64,000 bases of DNA from NCBI RefSeq assembly GCF_000159235.2, contig NZ_ACGK02000001.1, positions 186,001-250,000 on the forward strand, read 5' to 3'. The translations under genes and the position numbers were made by a program. Below the pieces are notes generated by a model, which was not told the DNA's origin, searched no databases, and worked only from the letters and a program-made list of their open reading frames with translations. Numbering within the stretch: position 1 is the stretch's first letter; each line of letters starts with the position of its first letter. This DNA comes from Fannyhessea vaginae DSM 15829 (GTDB lineage Bacteria; Actinomycetota; Coriobacteriia; Coriobacteriales; Atopobiaceae). This document shows positions 35,320 through 43,942 of the stretch, in pieces.

Positions 35320-38187
35320 TCATTTTGCCGCTCCTAACGCTTGTATGTTTAGACATCCTGCAAGAATTTTTCCTGCAATAGCAGCAGCTTTGTTATGTAC
35401 GTCTTGTTCAGAGGATCCCTCTACACATACCGAGATCGCAATAGTTGGTTTGTCAAAGGGCGCAAAGCCAATGAACAAAGAGTTTGACACCTGAGGCGAA
35501 ACTTCGGCAGTACCCGTTTTACCTGCAACCTTTACGCCTTTTATACGTGCGGGTTGACCTGTTCCTCGTTCTACAACATCGAGCATTGCTTCTTTAAGTT
35601 TGTCGGCTGTTTGCGCAGAAATTACCTGACCCAAAACCTTTGGTTGCGTTTTAGAAGTGCTGACGCCTTCTGAGGTGAGTAAATGATCAATTACGAATGG
35701 ATTCATAACCACGCCGCCATTTGCAACAGCTGCAGCAATAACAGCATTTTGCATAACGGTAACTTGAGGACCAGCGGGGCTTGCGTGCATACCTACAGGC
35801 TGTCCGCATGCAGCCCAGGCGGTTTCCCATTCGGTCATTTCTGAAGGTTTGGGCATAAGCGAAGACGAAGTAGTAAAGTCTTGGCCTAAAGATGATCCAA
35901 AGCCAAAGCCTTGTGCATAATTGACCAGTTTAGAAGCGCCTACCTGTGTTCCCAGCTGACCAAATGCTGTATTCGCCGAAAATCTAAGCGCATCTTTAAG
36001 TGTTATTTGTCCAAAGTCTTGATTTTTGTCATTAGAGAGATCTCCGTTGCCAATCGTTATTTTTGCGGGCGCGGAAATTTTTGAATCAAGAGAAGAAATC
36101 CCTGAGTCAAGGGCAGCTGCAAGTGTAACAACTTTGAAGGTAGAACCAGGTGTGTACAGTGTTTGTGTGCTTCTATCAAGCAATTGACCTTTGGTGCTTG
36201 AGCTACTCATCACTTCGTCGAGATTGTCGGGGTTAAAGGTTGGATTGGAGGCTTTTGCAAGAATTGCTCCCGTGGTTGGATTAAGCGCAACAACAGAGCC
36301 AGTGTATCCTTCCAGTGCTTTCTCAGCCACTTTTTGCATTTGAGAGTTTATGGTAAGTACCGCCGATGATCCGGGCTTTGCAGCTCCTGCCAAAGATAAG
36401 AGCACATCGTTAAGTGACGTATAGTTGCCGTTGTTAATGAGTGTGTCGTTAAGACGCGCTTCTACACCCGACGTACCATATCGAACAGAGGCATATCCCA
36501 AGGTATGAGCCGCAAGCGATCCTTCAGGGTGTTTGCGCACATACGACTTTCCATCGTTTTGCTTAACGCTTTCTGCCAGCGTAACGCCATCGGAGCTGAT
36601 GATGGATCCACGTTTTATATTTGATGTTTTTGCAATGGTATGGTTGTTGCCAGGCATCTTTTGGAATGTTTTTGCACTGATAACTTGTATGTTCGTAAGG
36701 TTTGCAATCAGAAGCGCAAAAAGGATACAAAACGCGGTAACCAGCTTTACGAGCCTATTTCCAAGTGCAACTCTTCCTAGTATACCCGATTCGGGCGTAT
36801 CGATCTTAAAACCACCTCGTACGTGCGCGCCATGCAACACGGACGCATGAGATGAATTTTCGTCTTCTTGTAACAGTATTGAAGAACTTTGCTCGCAAAC
36901 GTTAATATCGGTGCTTCTGCCCGTGCCTTCGTCGCCTGCTTTAAGCAAAAGCGCAACAATTATAAAGCTTGCCAGTAAAGAGCTTCCTCCTTGGCTAATA
37001 AAAGGCAAGGTTACGCCAGTAAGCGGTAAAAGTTTGGTAACGCCACCAACGATGATAAAAGCCTGTATAACAAGCGAGGCAGTAAGTCCAGTTGCGGCAA
37101 ATGCGGCAATATCTGATTTTGCACGAGCTGCCGTTGCAAGGCCTCGTATTGCCAGTACAACATAGGCAAGTAAAACGGCTGAACTTCCTAACAAGCCCAT
37201 TTCTTCGCCAATTGCCGAAAAAATAAAGTCTGAGGCAACTACTGGAATAAGCGTTGCAAGACCGCGTCCAATACCGCTTCCTATCAGACCACCATCTGCA
37301 AGTGAGTAGAGCGATTGCACTATTTGAAGGCCTTTGTTGCTAGGATCACTAAAAGGATTAAGCCAAATTTGTACGCGTGTTTGTACATGGCTGAACAGGT
37401 GATAACACAGAATTCCACCAAGTATCAACAGCACAAGCGAGATAATGACATAGCTTACTCTACCTGTGCAAACGTAGAGCATAACAACAAAGAACGCAAA
37501 GAACAACAGTGCGCTTCCTAAGTCGCGCTCAAAGATGACAATTAACAGCGAGAGTCCCCACATTACCAAAAGCGGTGCCAACATGCGTGGCTGCGGGATT
37601 TTAAAGCGTCCAATATGAAGAGCCGAAGCAGAAAGTAATTCTCTATTTTTTGCTAAGTAGAAGGACAAAAAGAGAACGATAAGCACCTTAGCAAGCTCGC
37701 CCGGCTGAAATGAAAACGCGCCAAAACTGAGCCAAAGTTTTGACCCACCGCGCTCTGTTCCTATAAGCATAGGAATAAGCAAGCACATAACTCCTGCTGC
37801 TCCCAGCGTAAATTTATACGAGGAGAGCTTTTCTATGCCGGGCACCACAGCCAATGTTACTACCAGCGCTACCACTCCTAAGAAGAGCCATAAAACCTGA
37901 CTAATTGCCAGTTCGGGGGAAAGTCTGGTAACAAAAGCAATGCCTGTACCCGATAAGAAAAAGACAATGGGCAAAATAACGGGATCGGCACCTGGCGCAT
38001 AGATTCGGACAGCAAGATGAGACACGGCAAAAGCCGCAAACAAACCGAGCGGAACCGACAAAGAAAATACGGATAGTTCTACATGTGCATTCATAATATA
38101 GAGTGCGTAAAGAAGTGTGGTTGGAATAGCTGCTGCTATCAACAGCCCCAGCTCCATGGTTCGTCTTGTGTTGGCGTTCTGGCTCAT
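35320..38187 (-). CDS. RodA/FtsW glycosyltransferase fused to class B penicillin-binding protein
   Basis: 955 residues in one unbroken frame. Residues about 1-415 form a SEDS polytopic domain (about ten helices, with FERDLGSALLFF and the C-terminal LPFISQGGSS). A polar linker (about 416-470) leads to one more membrane helix near 475-497. The penicillin-binding part follows, with all three active-site motifs: STFK (S682, K685), SAN (737-739) and KTG (890-892). In most actinobacteria rodA and pbpA are adjacent separate genes; here they are one protein, so polymerisation and cross-linking are obligately 1:1. The start overlaps the pstP stop as ATGA. Confidence 0.93.
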   Translation of the reverse strand: MSQNANTRRTMELGLLIAAAIPTTLLYALYIMNAHVELSVFSLSVPLGLFAAFAVSHLAVRIYAPGADPVILPIVFFLSGTGIAFVTRLSPELAISQVLWLFLGVVALVVTLAVVPGIEKLSSYKFTLGAAGVMCLLIPMLIGTERGGSKLWLSFGAFSFQPGELAKVLIVLFLSFYLAKNRELLSASALHIGRFKIPQPRMLAPLLVMWGLSLLIVIFERDLGSALLFFAFFVVMLYVCTGRVSYVIISLVLLILGGILCYHLFSHVQTRVQIWLNPFSDPSNKGLQIVQSLYSLADGGLIGSGIGRGLATLIPVVASDFIFSAIGEEMGLLGSSAVLLAYVVLAIRGLATAARAKSDIAAFAATGLTASLVIQAFIIVGGVTKLLPLTGVTLPFISQGGSSLLASFIIVALLLKAGDEGTGRSTDINVCEQSSSILLQEDENSSHASVLHGAHVRGGFKIDTPESGILGRVALGNRLVKLVTAFCILFALLIANLTNIQVISAKTFQKMPGNNHTIAKTSNIKRGSIISSDGVTLAESVKQNDGKSYVRKHPEGSLAAHTLGYASVRYGTSGVEARLNDTLINNGNYTSLNDVLLSLAGAAKPGSSAVLTINSQMQKVAEKALEGYTGSVVALNPTTGAILAKASNPTFNPDNLDEVMSSSSTKGQLLDRSTQTLYTPGSTFKVVTLAAALDSGISSLDSKISAPAKITIGNGDLSNDKNQDFGQITLKDALRFSANTAFGQLGTQVGASKLVNYAQGFGFGSSLGQDFTTSSSLMPKPSEMTEWETAWAACGQPVGMHASPAGPQVTVMQNAVIAAAVANGGVVMNPFVIDHLLTSEGVSTSKTQPKVLGQVISAQTADKLKEAMLDVVERGTGQPARIKGVKVAGKTGTAEVSPQVSNSLFIGFAPFDKPTIAISVCVEGSSEQDVHNKAAAIAGKILAGCLNIQALGAAK

Positions 38188-39536
38188 TTGTTCACCTCAC
38201 TTGTTGTCGTGGAGGATTTAGAATTGGTATCTTGTGTAGACCCATTATCTGTTTGATCGTCTGCTTCGGGAGTTTTACTACCAGCAGAGGTTCCTTCCGA
38301 GGCGCGCTGCTCTGCTATAGCGGCCGCGCTTTTTTCGGCATCAATTTGATCACGATAATTTTCTACCACACTACGTGCTTCTTGTTCGCTTCCTACGCGA
38401 ACTCCTCCTTCGAGGTCTTTTTGCGTGGTAAGCGGCAGGTCTTTTACTTCAACAGAGGTTGAACCCGACAGATGGGAGAGTTGTATGCCAAAAATACTAT
38501 TATTTACCCCTTGATAAATTCCTACGGTTTTATCGTTTATGCCTAAATACCAAGATGTACTTACAACCATAAGGCCCATGATCAAACACATAATAAGTGA
38601 TAAAAGTGCACACGCGCCAGCAAAGTACAGGCGCCTCATGTGCATATGTTTGCTTTTTTGCGGTGCGCCATCATCTTTAATGTCTACGACAACTACCGTT
38701 ACATTATCTAGTCCTCCAGCCTCAAGAGCTGCAGCAACTAAATTATCTGCACAGGATTGAGGGTGCACAGCGCTAACCGCCAGCGACTCAATTTTTGCAT
38801 CTTCTATCATAGACGAAAGACCGTCCGAACAGATAATAATACGGTCACCCGTGTTAATATCAAGCTTAAAGTGATCGGCATACATGTCGGGATCAGAGCC
38901 AAGGGCGCGCGTAATAATTGAGCGCGATGGATGAACACGCGCTTCATCGGCCGTAATTTCTCCTGCGTCTACCAGCTCTTCTACAAATGAATGGTCGTGC
39001 GTAAGGCGAACAAGCGAGCCGTTGTGTAAAAGATAAATGCGAGAATCGCCCACATGCGCAATAGCTATTTTGTTGTTTTCTATTAAGGCGCATGAAGCGG
39101 TACAGCCCATGCCTGGTTTTCCGTGTCCTTGCGCTGCCTGATTTATAATTTCGGTGTTTGCAGCCTCAACGCTTGCGCCCAATAAAACATCGTTCGCACA
39201 ATGAGGCGCTTGCTTTCCAATTGTTTCGACCGCAATAAAACTTGCCACTTCACCTGCGGCGTGACCGCCCATGCCGTCACATACCGCAAAAAGGGGAGGT
39301 TGCACCAAAAATGAGTCTTCGTTATGCTCACGCACTAAACCAACGTCGGTACGCGCCCCCCACATAAGGCGTGCGTTGGTCCCAGTCCTAGAATCGGTAC
39401 CTTCTCTATTTTCTACCGAAATTGATTCGTGGCCAGGGCTATTGGCAACTTTGACATGCGCAAGACGGGAAATTTTCTTTGCGTTTGCGCCAAAAAAATC
39501 CTCCAAATCTTTTCTTGATAAGGGAAAAGATTTCAT
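38184..39536 (-). CDS. pstP: PP2C-family Ser/Thr protein phosphatase
   Basis: 450 residues. A 55-residue N-terminal extension precedes the PP2C core, which shows RTDVGLVREHNEDSF, CDGMGGHAAGE (D87), HVGDSRIYLL, LTHDHSFVEELV and SDGLSS, all metal- or phosphate-site motifs. A membrane helix follows (near 300-325), then an outside Ser/Thr-rich tail. PstP reverses PknA/PknB phosphorylation. AAGGTGA eight bases before the ATG supports the start. It overlaps fhaB and the SEDS-PBP gene by four bases each. Confidence 0.92.
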   Translation of the reverse strand: MKSFPLSRKDLEDFFGANAKKISRLAHVKVANSPGHESISVENREGTDSRTGTNARLMWGARTDVGLVREHNEDSFLVQPPLFAVCDGMGGHAAGEVASFIAVETIGKQAPHCANDVLLGASVEAANTEIINQAAQGHGKPGMGCTASCALIENNKIAIAHVGDSRIYLLHNGSLVRLTHDHSFVEELVDAGEITADEARVHPSRSIITRALGSDPDMYADHFKLDINTGDRIIICSDGLSSMIEDAKIESLAVSAVHPQSCADNLVAAALEAGGLDNVTVVVVDIKDDGAPQKSKHMHMRRLYFAGACALLSLIMCLIMGLMVVSTSWYLGINDKTVGIYQGVNNSIFGIQLSHLSGSTSVEVKDLPLTTQKDLEGGVRVGSEQEARSVVENYRDQIDAEKSAAAIAEQRASEGTSAGSKTPEADDQTDNGSTQDTNSKSSTTTSEVNK

Positions 39537-39946
39537 CGGCGATTCACCTTCATGATAGTATCTCCAATTTGTATTTCATCGCCGTCGCGCAGTGCAACAG
39601 GTTCATCGATAGGGCAGCCATTAACAAGAGTGCCATTCGTTGAATGGAGATCTTCTAGTACCAATGCAGGGCCTTGCAGCGAAAAGCGCGCATGAGATGC
39701 CGAAACAAAGGGTTCGTCAATAACAATATCCGATGAAGGCGAGCGCCCAATAAGCACTGGTCCAAGCACGTCTATATGTAAGCCGCGCAGTTGTTTGCTG
39801 CCTTTCTCGCAATCAATATACCAAATCGCATCATCTGTTCTCTGTCGTCTCACAAGACCTATTCCTGTTTTCATAACTAAAAACAAAAATAGGTACAAGA
39901 ACACGACCAATATGATTCGACCTGCAAATAATATGAGGTCAAACAT
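39533..39946 (-). CDS. fhaB: FHA-domain membrane protein FhaB/FipA
   Basis: 137 residues with an N-terminal membrane helix (about 4-27) and a C-terminal forkhead-associated domain (about 62-137) with the phosphothreonine-binding pattern IGRSPSSDIVI, SASHARF and DLHSTNGTLVN. FhaB relatives bind kinase-phosphorylated partners in cell division and wall synthesis. The one-base spacing from fhaA and the four-base overlap with pstP indicate a tight operon. Confidence 0.92.
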   Translation of the reverse strand: MFDLILFAGRIILVVFLYLFLFLVMKTGIGLVRRQRTDDAIWYIDCEKGSKQLRGLHIDVLGPVLIGRSPSSDIVIDEPFVSASHARFSLQGPALVLEDLHSTNGTLVNGCPIDEPVALRDGDEIQIGDTIMKVNRR

Positions 39947-39947
39947 G

Positions 39948-41261
39948 CTAGTTCTCCCTAAATTCTAAGTTCGTAAGCGCAAGCGTTATGATATCACCGT
40001 TGCGCAAAACGCAACTGTCTACCGTCATGTTGTTTACCTGCGTTCCATTGGTTGAGCCAAGATCTTGTATCAACCAATTTCTTCCGTTGTATGTTATTTG
40101 CGCGTGACGACGCGAAATATTTGAATCGCGTAACACAATTTGTGCGTGCGAGCGTTCGCGTCCAATAACGGTTTGCGGCGCAAAGACCTCGTACGTTTCG
40201 CCTGTCTGATGATTGATAAGCAGCGAGGTAGGAGTAGCTGTTTCGGCATAATTTTGCGCAGGTTGCGAGAACGAATCTCTTCTTTGCGTAGGAGCCATAC
40301 CATCAGGAGCTGCAGGATAGGCGTTTTGTGCGTACCTATTGGAGTTTGCGTCGTCTGCTGTGCTTGCATGGCGACCCCAATTATCTGCGCGCACGTTAAC
40401 TAAAGGCGTGTGCTGTACGTTTTGAGCTGCAGGCATAACGCTTACAGGAGGTGTGCTGATGGAAGCCGAGCCTATGGTAGCAAGGTTTGAAGGCAAAACG
40501 CTTAAACCAGCAGATAAATCGAGGTCTTGTCCGCCAATAAGCGGCGCAAAATCTCCAGCAGAAGTTTCATCGGGAATAGCAACCACACCTCGTTTGTACG
40601 AATTTTGCGGATTAGCAGCTGCAACTTCGTTTTGTCGAGGTGTTGGCTTATATGCAGACTTGCTTTGTGCGACGCGTGCTCCCTCATTGGACACACTAGA
40701 CAGAGCGTTAGGCGAGCTTACGGGCGGCTGAGGAGTTGCTTGCTCAGAAAAACGAGCGTTTCGCTGACGAGCGCGTGGTGGATTAACCATTTTAACTTCA
40801 CCGTGCAGCTGCTCTTGTGCAGCGCCACCAACGCCCAATGAACCCGAAAGGAACGCGTCTTCTTCGGCACGAAGGCGAGCAAGCGTGGACGCATCTATGT
40901 TTTCGGCAAAGACGGCAAATTTTCCGCTTTTAAGACCGGGGTCAACCATAAAGCGAATGAGTGGCTTACCTGTAAAAACATAGGATTTTGACTGTGCTTT
41001 TGCTTCGATAAAAGCAGAGATTTCGCTGATGAGCTTTACATACAATGATCGCATGGTAGCGTCATCGGTGGGGGAAACCAGTACGGTATAAAGAGCGGGA
41101 GCGGTGTTGATCCCGTCTATTTCAAATGTTTCTGCTTCCATTTCGCGAGCTGCGCGTTTAGCAAGCTTTTTTATCGAAAAAGGTGCGGTAAAGCCCTCGG
41201 TGGAGCTCCCGAATATGGTGTTCATTCTTTCTTCAAACGTTTTAATTAAGTTCATAGACAT
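39948..41261 (-). CDS. fhaA: FHA-domain protein FhaA (DUF3662-FHA)
   Basis: 437 residues from ATG 41261, which has GAGGAG seven bases upstream; a GTG five codons earlier is rejected. The N-terminal 120 residues match the DUF3662 domain of FhaA (FEERMNTIFGSSTEGF, VLVSPTDDATM). A long Ala/Gln/Ser/Asn-rich linker (about 135-335) leads to a C-terminal FHA domain with VIGRERSHAQIVL, ISRRHAQI and DLGSTNGTQVNN. FhaA relatives bind phosphorylated wall-synthesis factors. The start lies inside the last codons of the upstream kinase gene. Confidence 0.92.
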   Translation of the reverse strand: MSMNLIKTFEERMNTIFGSSTEGFTAPFSIKKLAKRAAREMEAETFEIDGINTAPALYTVLVSPTDDATMRSLYVKLISEISAFIEAKAQSKSYVFTGKPLIRFMVDPGLKSGKFAVFAENIDASTLARLRAEEDAFLSGSLGVGGAAQEQLHGEVKMVNPPRARQRNARFSEQATPQPPVSSPNALSSVSNEGARVAQSKSAYKPTPRQNEVAAANPQNSYKRGVVAIPDETSAGDFAPLIGGQDLDLSAGLSVLPSNLATIGSASISTPPVSVMPAAQNVQHTPLVNVRADNWGRHASTADDANSNRYAQNAYPAAPDGMAPTQRRDSFSQPAQNYAETATPTSLLINHQTGETYEVFAPQTVIGRERSHAQIVLRDSNISRRHAQITYNGRNWLIQDLGSTNGTQVNNMTVDSCVLRNGDIITLALTNLEFREN

Positions 41262-43224
41262 TCTCAATCTCCTCACCTGCAGGTTGTGAATCGTCTAACT
41301 TCATCACAATAAACATAAGGATACTTAAGCATAACGCAAGAGCGATTCGCGTGATATCCACAATTGAGTATATACCGCAACTCTCCATGTCAATAATGGT
41401 ATGCGATGTAATAAACGCATAGAGCATAAGGGTGCTTGCAGCGATTTGAACGGTGTATCTAAGCCATGGGCTTTGGGTTTGTTGCAAAAGGTATGCGGCA
41501 AGAGCCGTGCTTGCCAGGCTGATACCAAGAGCTATAAGCGACGGTTGTTGTATAAGATGAAACAGGTACGCGCAAACCTGTTGAGGATTGGCCGCAGCCA
41601 TGGTGGTCCAGCTTGTAAGATGAACGATGAGCCACAATGCAAAACAGTGTATACATGCAGGAAGTGGTTGCACATGAGAGGGAATAACCAGTGGAGCTAT
41701 AAAGGGATTCTGGGTAGCAATTCCAATAAGCGCGCAGCTTGATACCCATGTATTTTTGCGCACGCATACGATGAGCCAAGCAAGGCTTAAGACAGCTAAC
41801 ACGATGGGGAGCAAGGCACCAATGCCTGTTAGAAATTGTGGATGTAATATAAGCGAAAATGCATATATAAGGCATATAATGCCTACTGCACTAAACGGTA
41901 TAAAGGCTGATAAAACACCTATAACGCAAGCACTCGCCAAAAAAACTATCAAAGGAGTGCCGCCAAGACCTTGCGTAAAAAAGGAAATGCCTTCAAATGT
42001 ACACGGCGCGCACAAATGAGCAAAAAACCGCACGATTCCTGCCAGAGAAATCCATACGCCACTTATTCCGCATACGGCATTAAGCACCTTTTTTGCATAG
42101 GGAAGCACATGAGGGTGGCGATACCCAAAAGGAAGTTTGTGCTTATCAAATTCTGCAGCGCCCTCGTCTGTTTCAAGAGCTTGTTGCACCAGTTGCGCAA
42201 TAGAGCGCTTGCCTTCGTTTTCGTCGCCTAATACTTCACCAATTTGGTGTGAGAGATTTTCTACATGTGCACATCTCAGCGATGGATTTGCAGTAAGTGC
42301 CGCCTTTAAGCTTTGATCAACAAGAGTTTGACTTACAGGGGCAAGATCGCACGCGTAGTCGGAAAGTGACTTTTTAATTCCCTTTTCAATGAGCTTGCGC
42401 GATGCTTCTGCCGTGTTTGCCGCAAATGGACATGTGCCTGTAAGACACTGCCAGATTACGGTTGCAAGCGAGAAGATATCGCTTCGCTCGTCTACCAAAT
42501 CTCCCGATATTTGCTCGCAAGACATATAGCCCACGGTTCCTCCGCGTGCATCGCCATATCCAGTTGCCGAAGCAAGAGAAGCCATACCAAAATCGCAGAG
42601 TTTAACGCAGCCGTTTTGATCAAACATGATGTTTGACGGCTTAATGTCTAGATGAAGCACTCGATTTTTATGCGCGCATGCCAGAGCCGAACAAAGCGCT
42701 CGACACACATAACTTGCCTCATCGCCCGTGAGCGTTCCACCTTCGACGCGTCCAAGCAACTCTTGCAGCGTAAGACCGTCGATATACTCCATAACAAGAT
42801 AGGCATACATACTATCGGTTTCAAAGTCGTACATCGATACAATATTGGGATGTGAAAGCCTTGACGCAGCACGTGCTTCTTGCAGCGCTTCTTGCATGGT
42901 TGAACTTATGTGGTTATATGCGCCGTCTTGACTTGAAAAATCACCATATTCAGTGCCGCTAAAAAGCGGAATACGTTTAATCGCAACACGACGTTGAAGG
43001 CGTGTGTCCCACGAAATAAGAATATCGCCAAAGCCTCCCGTGGTGCATTCGTCCATAACGCGATAACGACCTTGTAAAACGCTATTTTGAATTTGTTGGT
43101 CGTATGAAGTTTCGTAAGCGTCAGCTCTTTGCGAAAAATCAGAATCCGCAGCAGTGCTCCCGTTATGAAATGCACGGGATTGCTGTGGCGAATAGGCAGG
43201 TGGCGTGTAATGATCGTTCCTCAT
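41242..43224 (-). CDS. Ser/Thr kinase-like protein with HLD motif and polytopic membrane domain
   Basis: 660 residues from ATG 43224 (AAAGGA six bases upstream). The kinase-like domain has a glycine-loop-like TTGGFGD, catalytic Lys83, and DFG at 211-213, but the catalytic loop reads HLDIKPSN (191-198) with Leu in place of the usual Arg. The activation segment end GYMSCEQ lacks the normal APE form. From about 385 to 640 there are seven or so hydrophobic helices rather than PASTA repeats. It opens the fha-pstP-SEDS-PBP-pknB cluster where pknA is usual. Activity is probable, since Asp and Lys are kept, but unproven. Confidence 0.8.
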   Translation of the reverse strand: MRNDHYTPPAYSPQQSRAFHNGSTAADSDFSQRADAYETSYDQQIQNSVLQGRYRVMDECTTGGFGDILISWDTRLQRRVAIKRIPLFSGTEYGDFSSQDGAYNHISSTMQEALQEARAASRLSHPNIVSMYDFETDSMYAYLVMEYIDGLTLQELLGRVEGGTLTGDEASYVCRALCSALACAHKNRVLHLDIKPSNIMFDQNGCVKLCDFGMASLASATGYGDARGGTVGYMSCEQISGDLVDERSDIFSLATVIWQCLTGTCPFAANTAEASRKLIEKGIKKSLSDYACDLAPVSQTLVDQSLKAALTANPSLRCAHVENLSHQIGEVLGDENEGKRSIAQLVQQALETDEGAAEFDKHKLPFGYRHPHVLPYAKKVLNAVCGISGVWISLAGIVRFFAHLCAPCTFEGISFFTQGLGGTPLIVFLASACVIGVLSAFIPFSAVGIICLIYAFSLILHPQFLTGIGALLPIVLAVLSLAWLIVCVRKNTWVSSCALIGIATQNPFIAPLVIPSHVQPLPACIHCFALWLIVHLTSWTTMAAANPQQVCAYLFHLIQQPSLIALGISLASTALAAYLLQQTQSPWLRYTVQIAASTLMLYAFITSHTIIDMESCGIYSIVDITRIALALCLSILMFIVMKLDDSQPAGEEIENVYELN

Positions 43225-43315
43225 AATGTGTCCTTTTGAACTTCGTTTTTGGTTGGCGTGACACATTGCTGCACATGTGATGTTATACTTTTTTCTTCAA
43301 TACGCACATGCGTTA

Positions 43316-43345
43316 TTGCATAAGTTTACCAAATTGGAGTAAAAT
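43316..43345 (+). promoter_or_regulatory. Promoter of tRNA-Leu
   Basis: TTGCAT (43316-43321), an 18-base spacer and TAAAAT (43340-43345), ten bases before the tRNA. Confidence 0.6.
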
Positions 43346-43355
43346 TTCTACCCAT

Positions 43356-43442
43356 GCGGGCGTGGCGGAATTGGCAGACGCGTATGCTTCAGGTGCATAT
43401 GAGGGTTCCCTCGTGAAGGTTCAAGTCCTTTCGCCCGCACCA
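43356..43442 (+). tRNA. tRNA-Leu (anticodon CAG)
   Basis: The acceptor stem GCGGGCG pairs with CGCCCGC. The anticodon sits in ATGCTTCAGGTGCAT, the long variable arm GAGGGTTCCCTC is typical of tRNA-Leu, and CCA is encoded. Confidence 0.95.
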
Positions 43443-43539
43443 CGATTTACTAACAAATCTCCTAGCTGTGCAATTACGTGGCAGCTTTACGGGTTCTACG
43501 ACTTCGTGTTTTTTGCGCTCTACCTGTGTTTTACAGCCT

Positions 43540-43761
43540 CTATTTGTTGTCTTCTTCAAAATCGCTCCAACCACTTTCGTCATTAGAATCAAACAAATCC
43601 CAATCACCTTGTTGCTTTTTGTGGTTTTTAAAGCGCTGACGTGTTTTGATTTCAAGGAAAATAGAAATAAGGACAAAGAACACAATTCCGCCTAAAACAA
43701 GCACCAAAACGCCTTGTCGGCTTGCGAACAACCAGGTAAAAAAGTCATTTATTGCGTCCAT
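43540..43761 (-). CDS. Small single-pass membrane protein of unknown function
   Basis: 73 residues from ATG 43761 (AAAGGA five bases upstream); upstream in-frame extension has no ribosome site. It has one membrane segment (about 16-38), a basic stretch (KTRQRFKNHKK) and a very acidic, Trp-containing C-terminus (DWDLFDSNDESGWSDFEED). I know no function. It stands alone between tRNA-Leu and serS, on the opposite strand. Confidence 0.6.
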   Translation of the reverse strand: MDAINDFFTWLFASRQGVLVLVLGGIVFFVLISIFLEIKTRQRFKNHKKQQGDWDLFDSNDESGWSDFEEDNK

Positions 43762-43942
43762 ATACATCCTTTCCCAAGGAGTGTGTAAATCTTTTATAGA
43801 ACAAGTATATACTTTAGTGCGTATATATAGGTAATTATGCCTGAATGGCGTATAGTTAAACACATATTACGTACGAGTAGTTTAACAGTTTTTGTATAAC
43901 AGTGCTTTGATGAGCAAAGCTGGTAACGCAAAAGGAGTAGCA

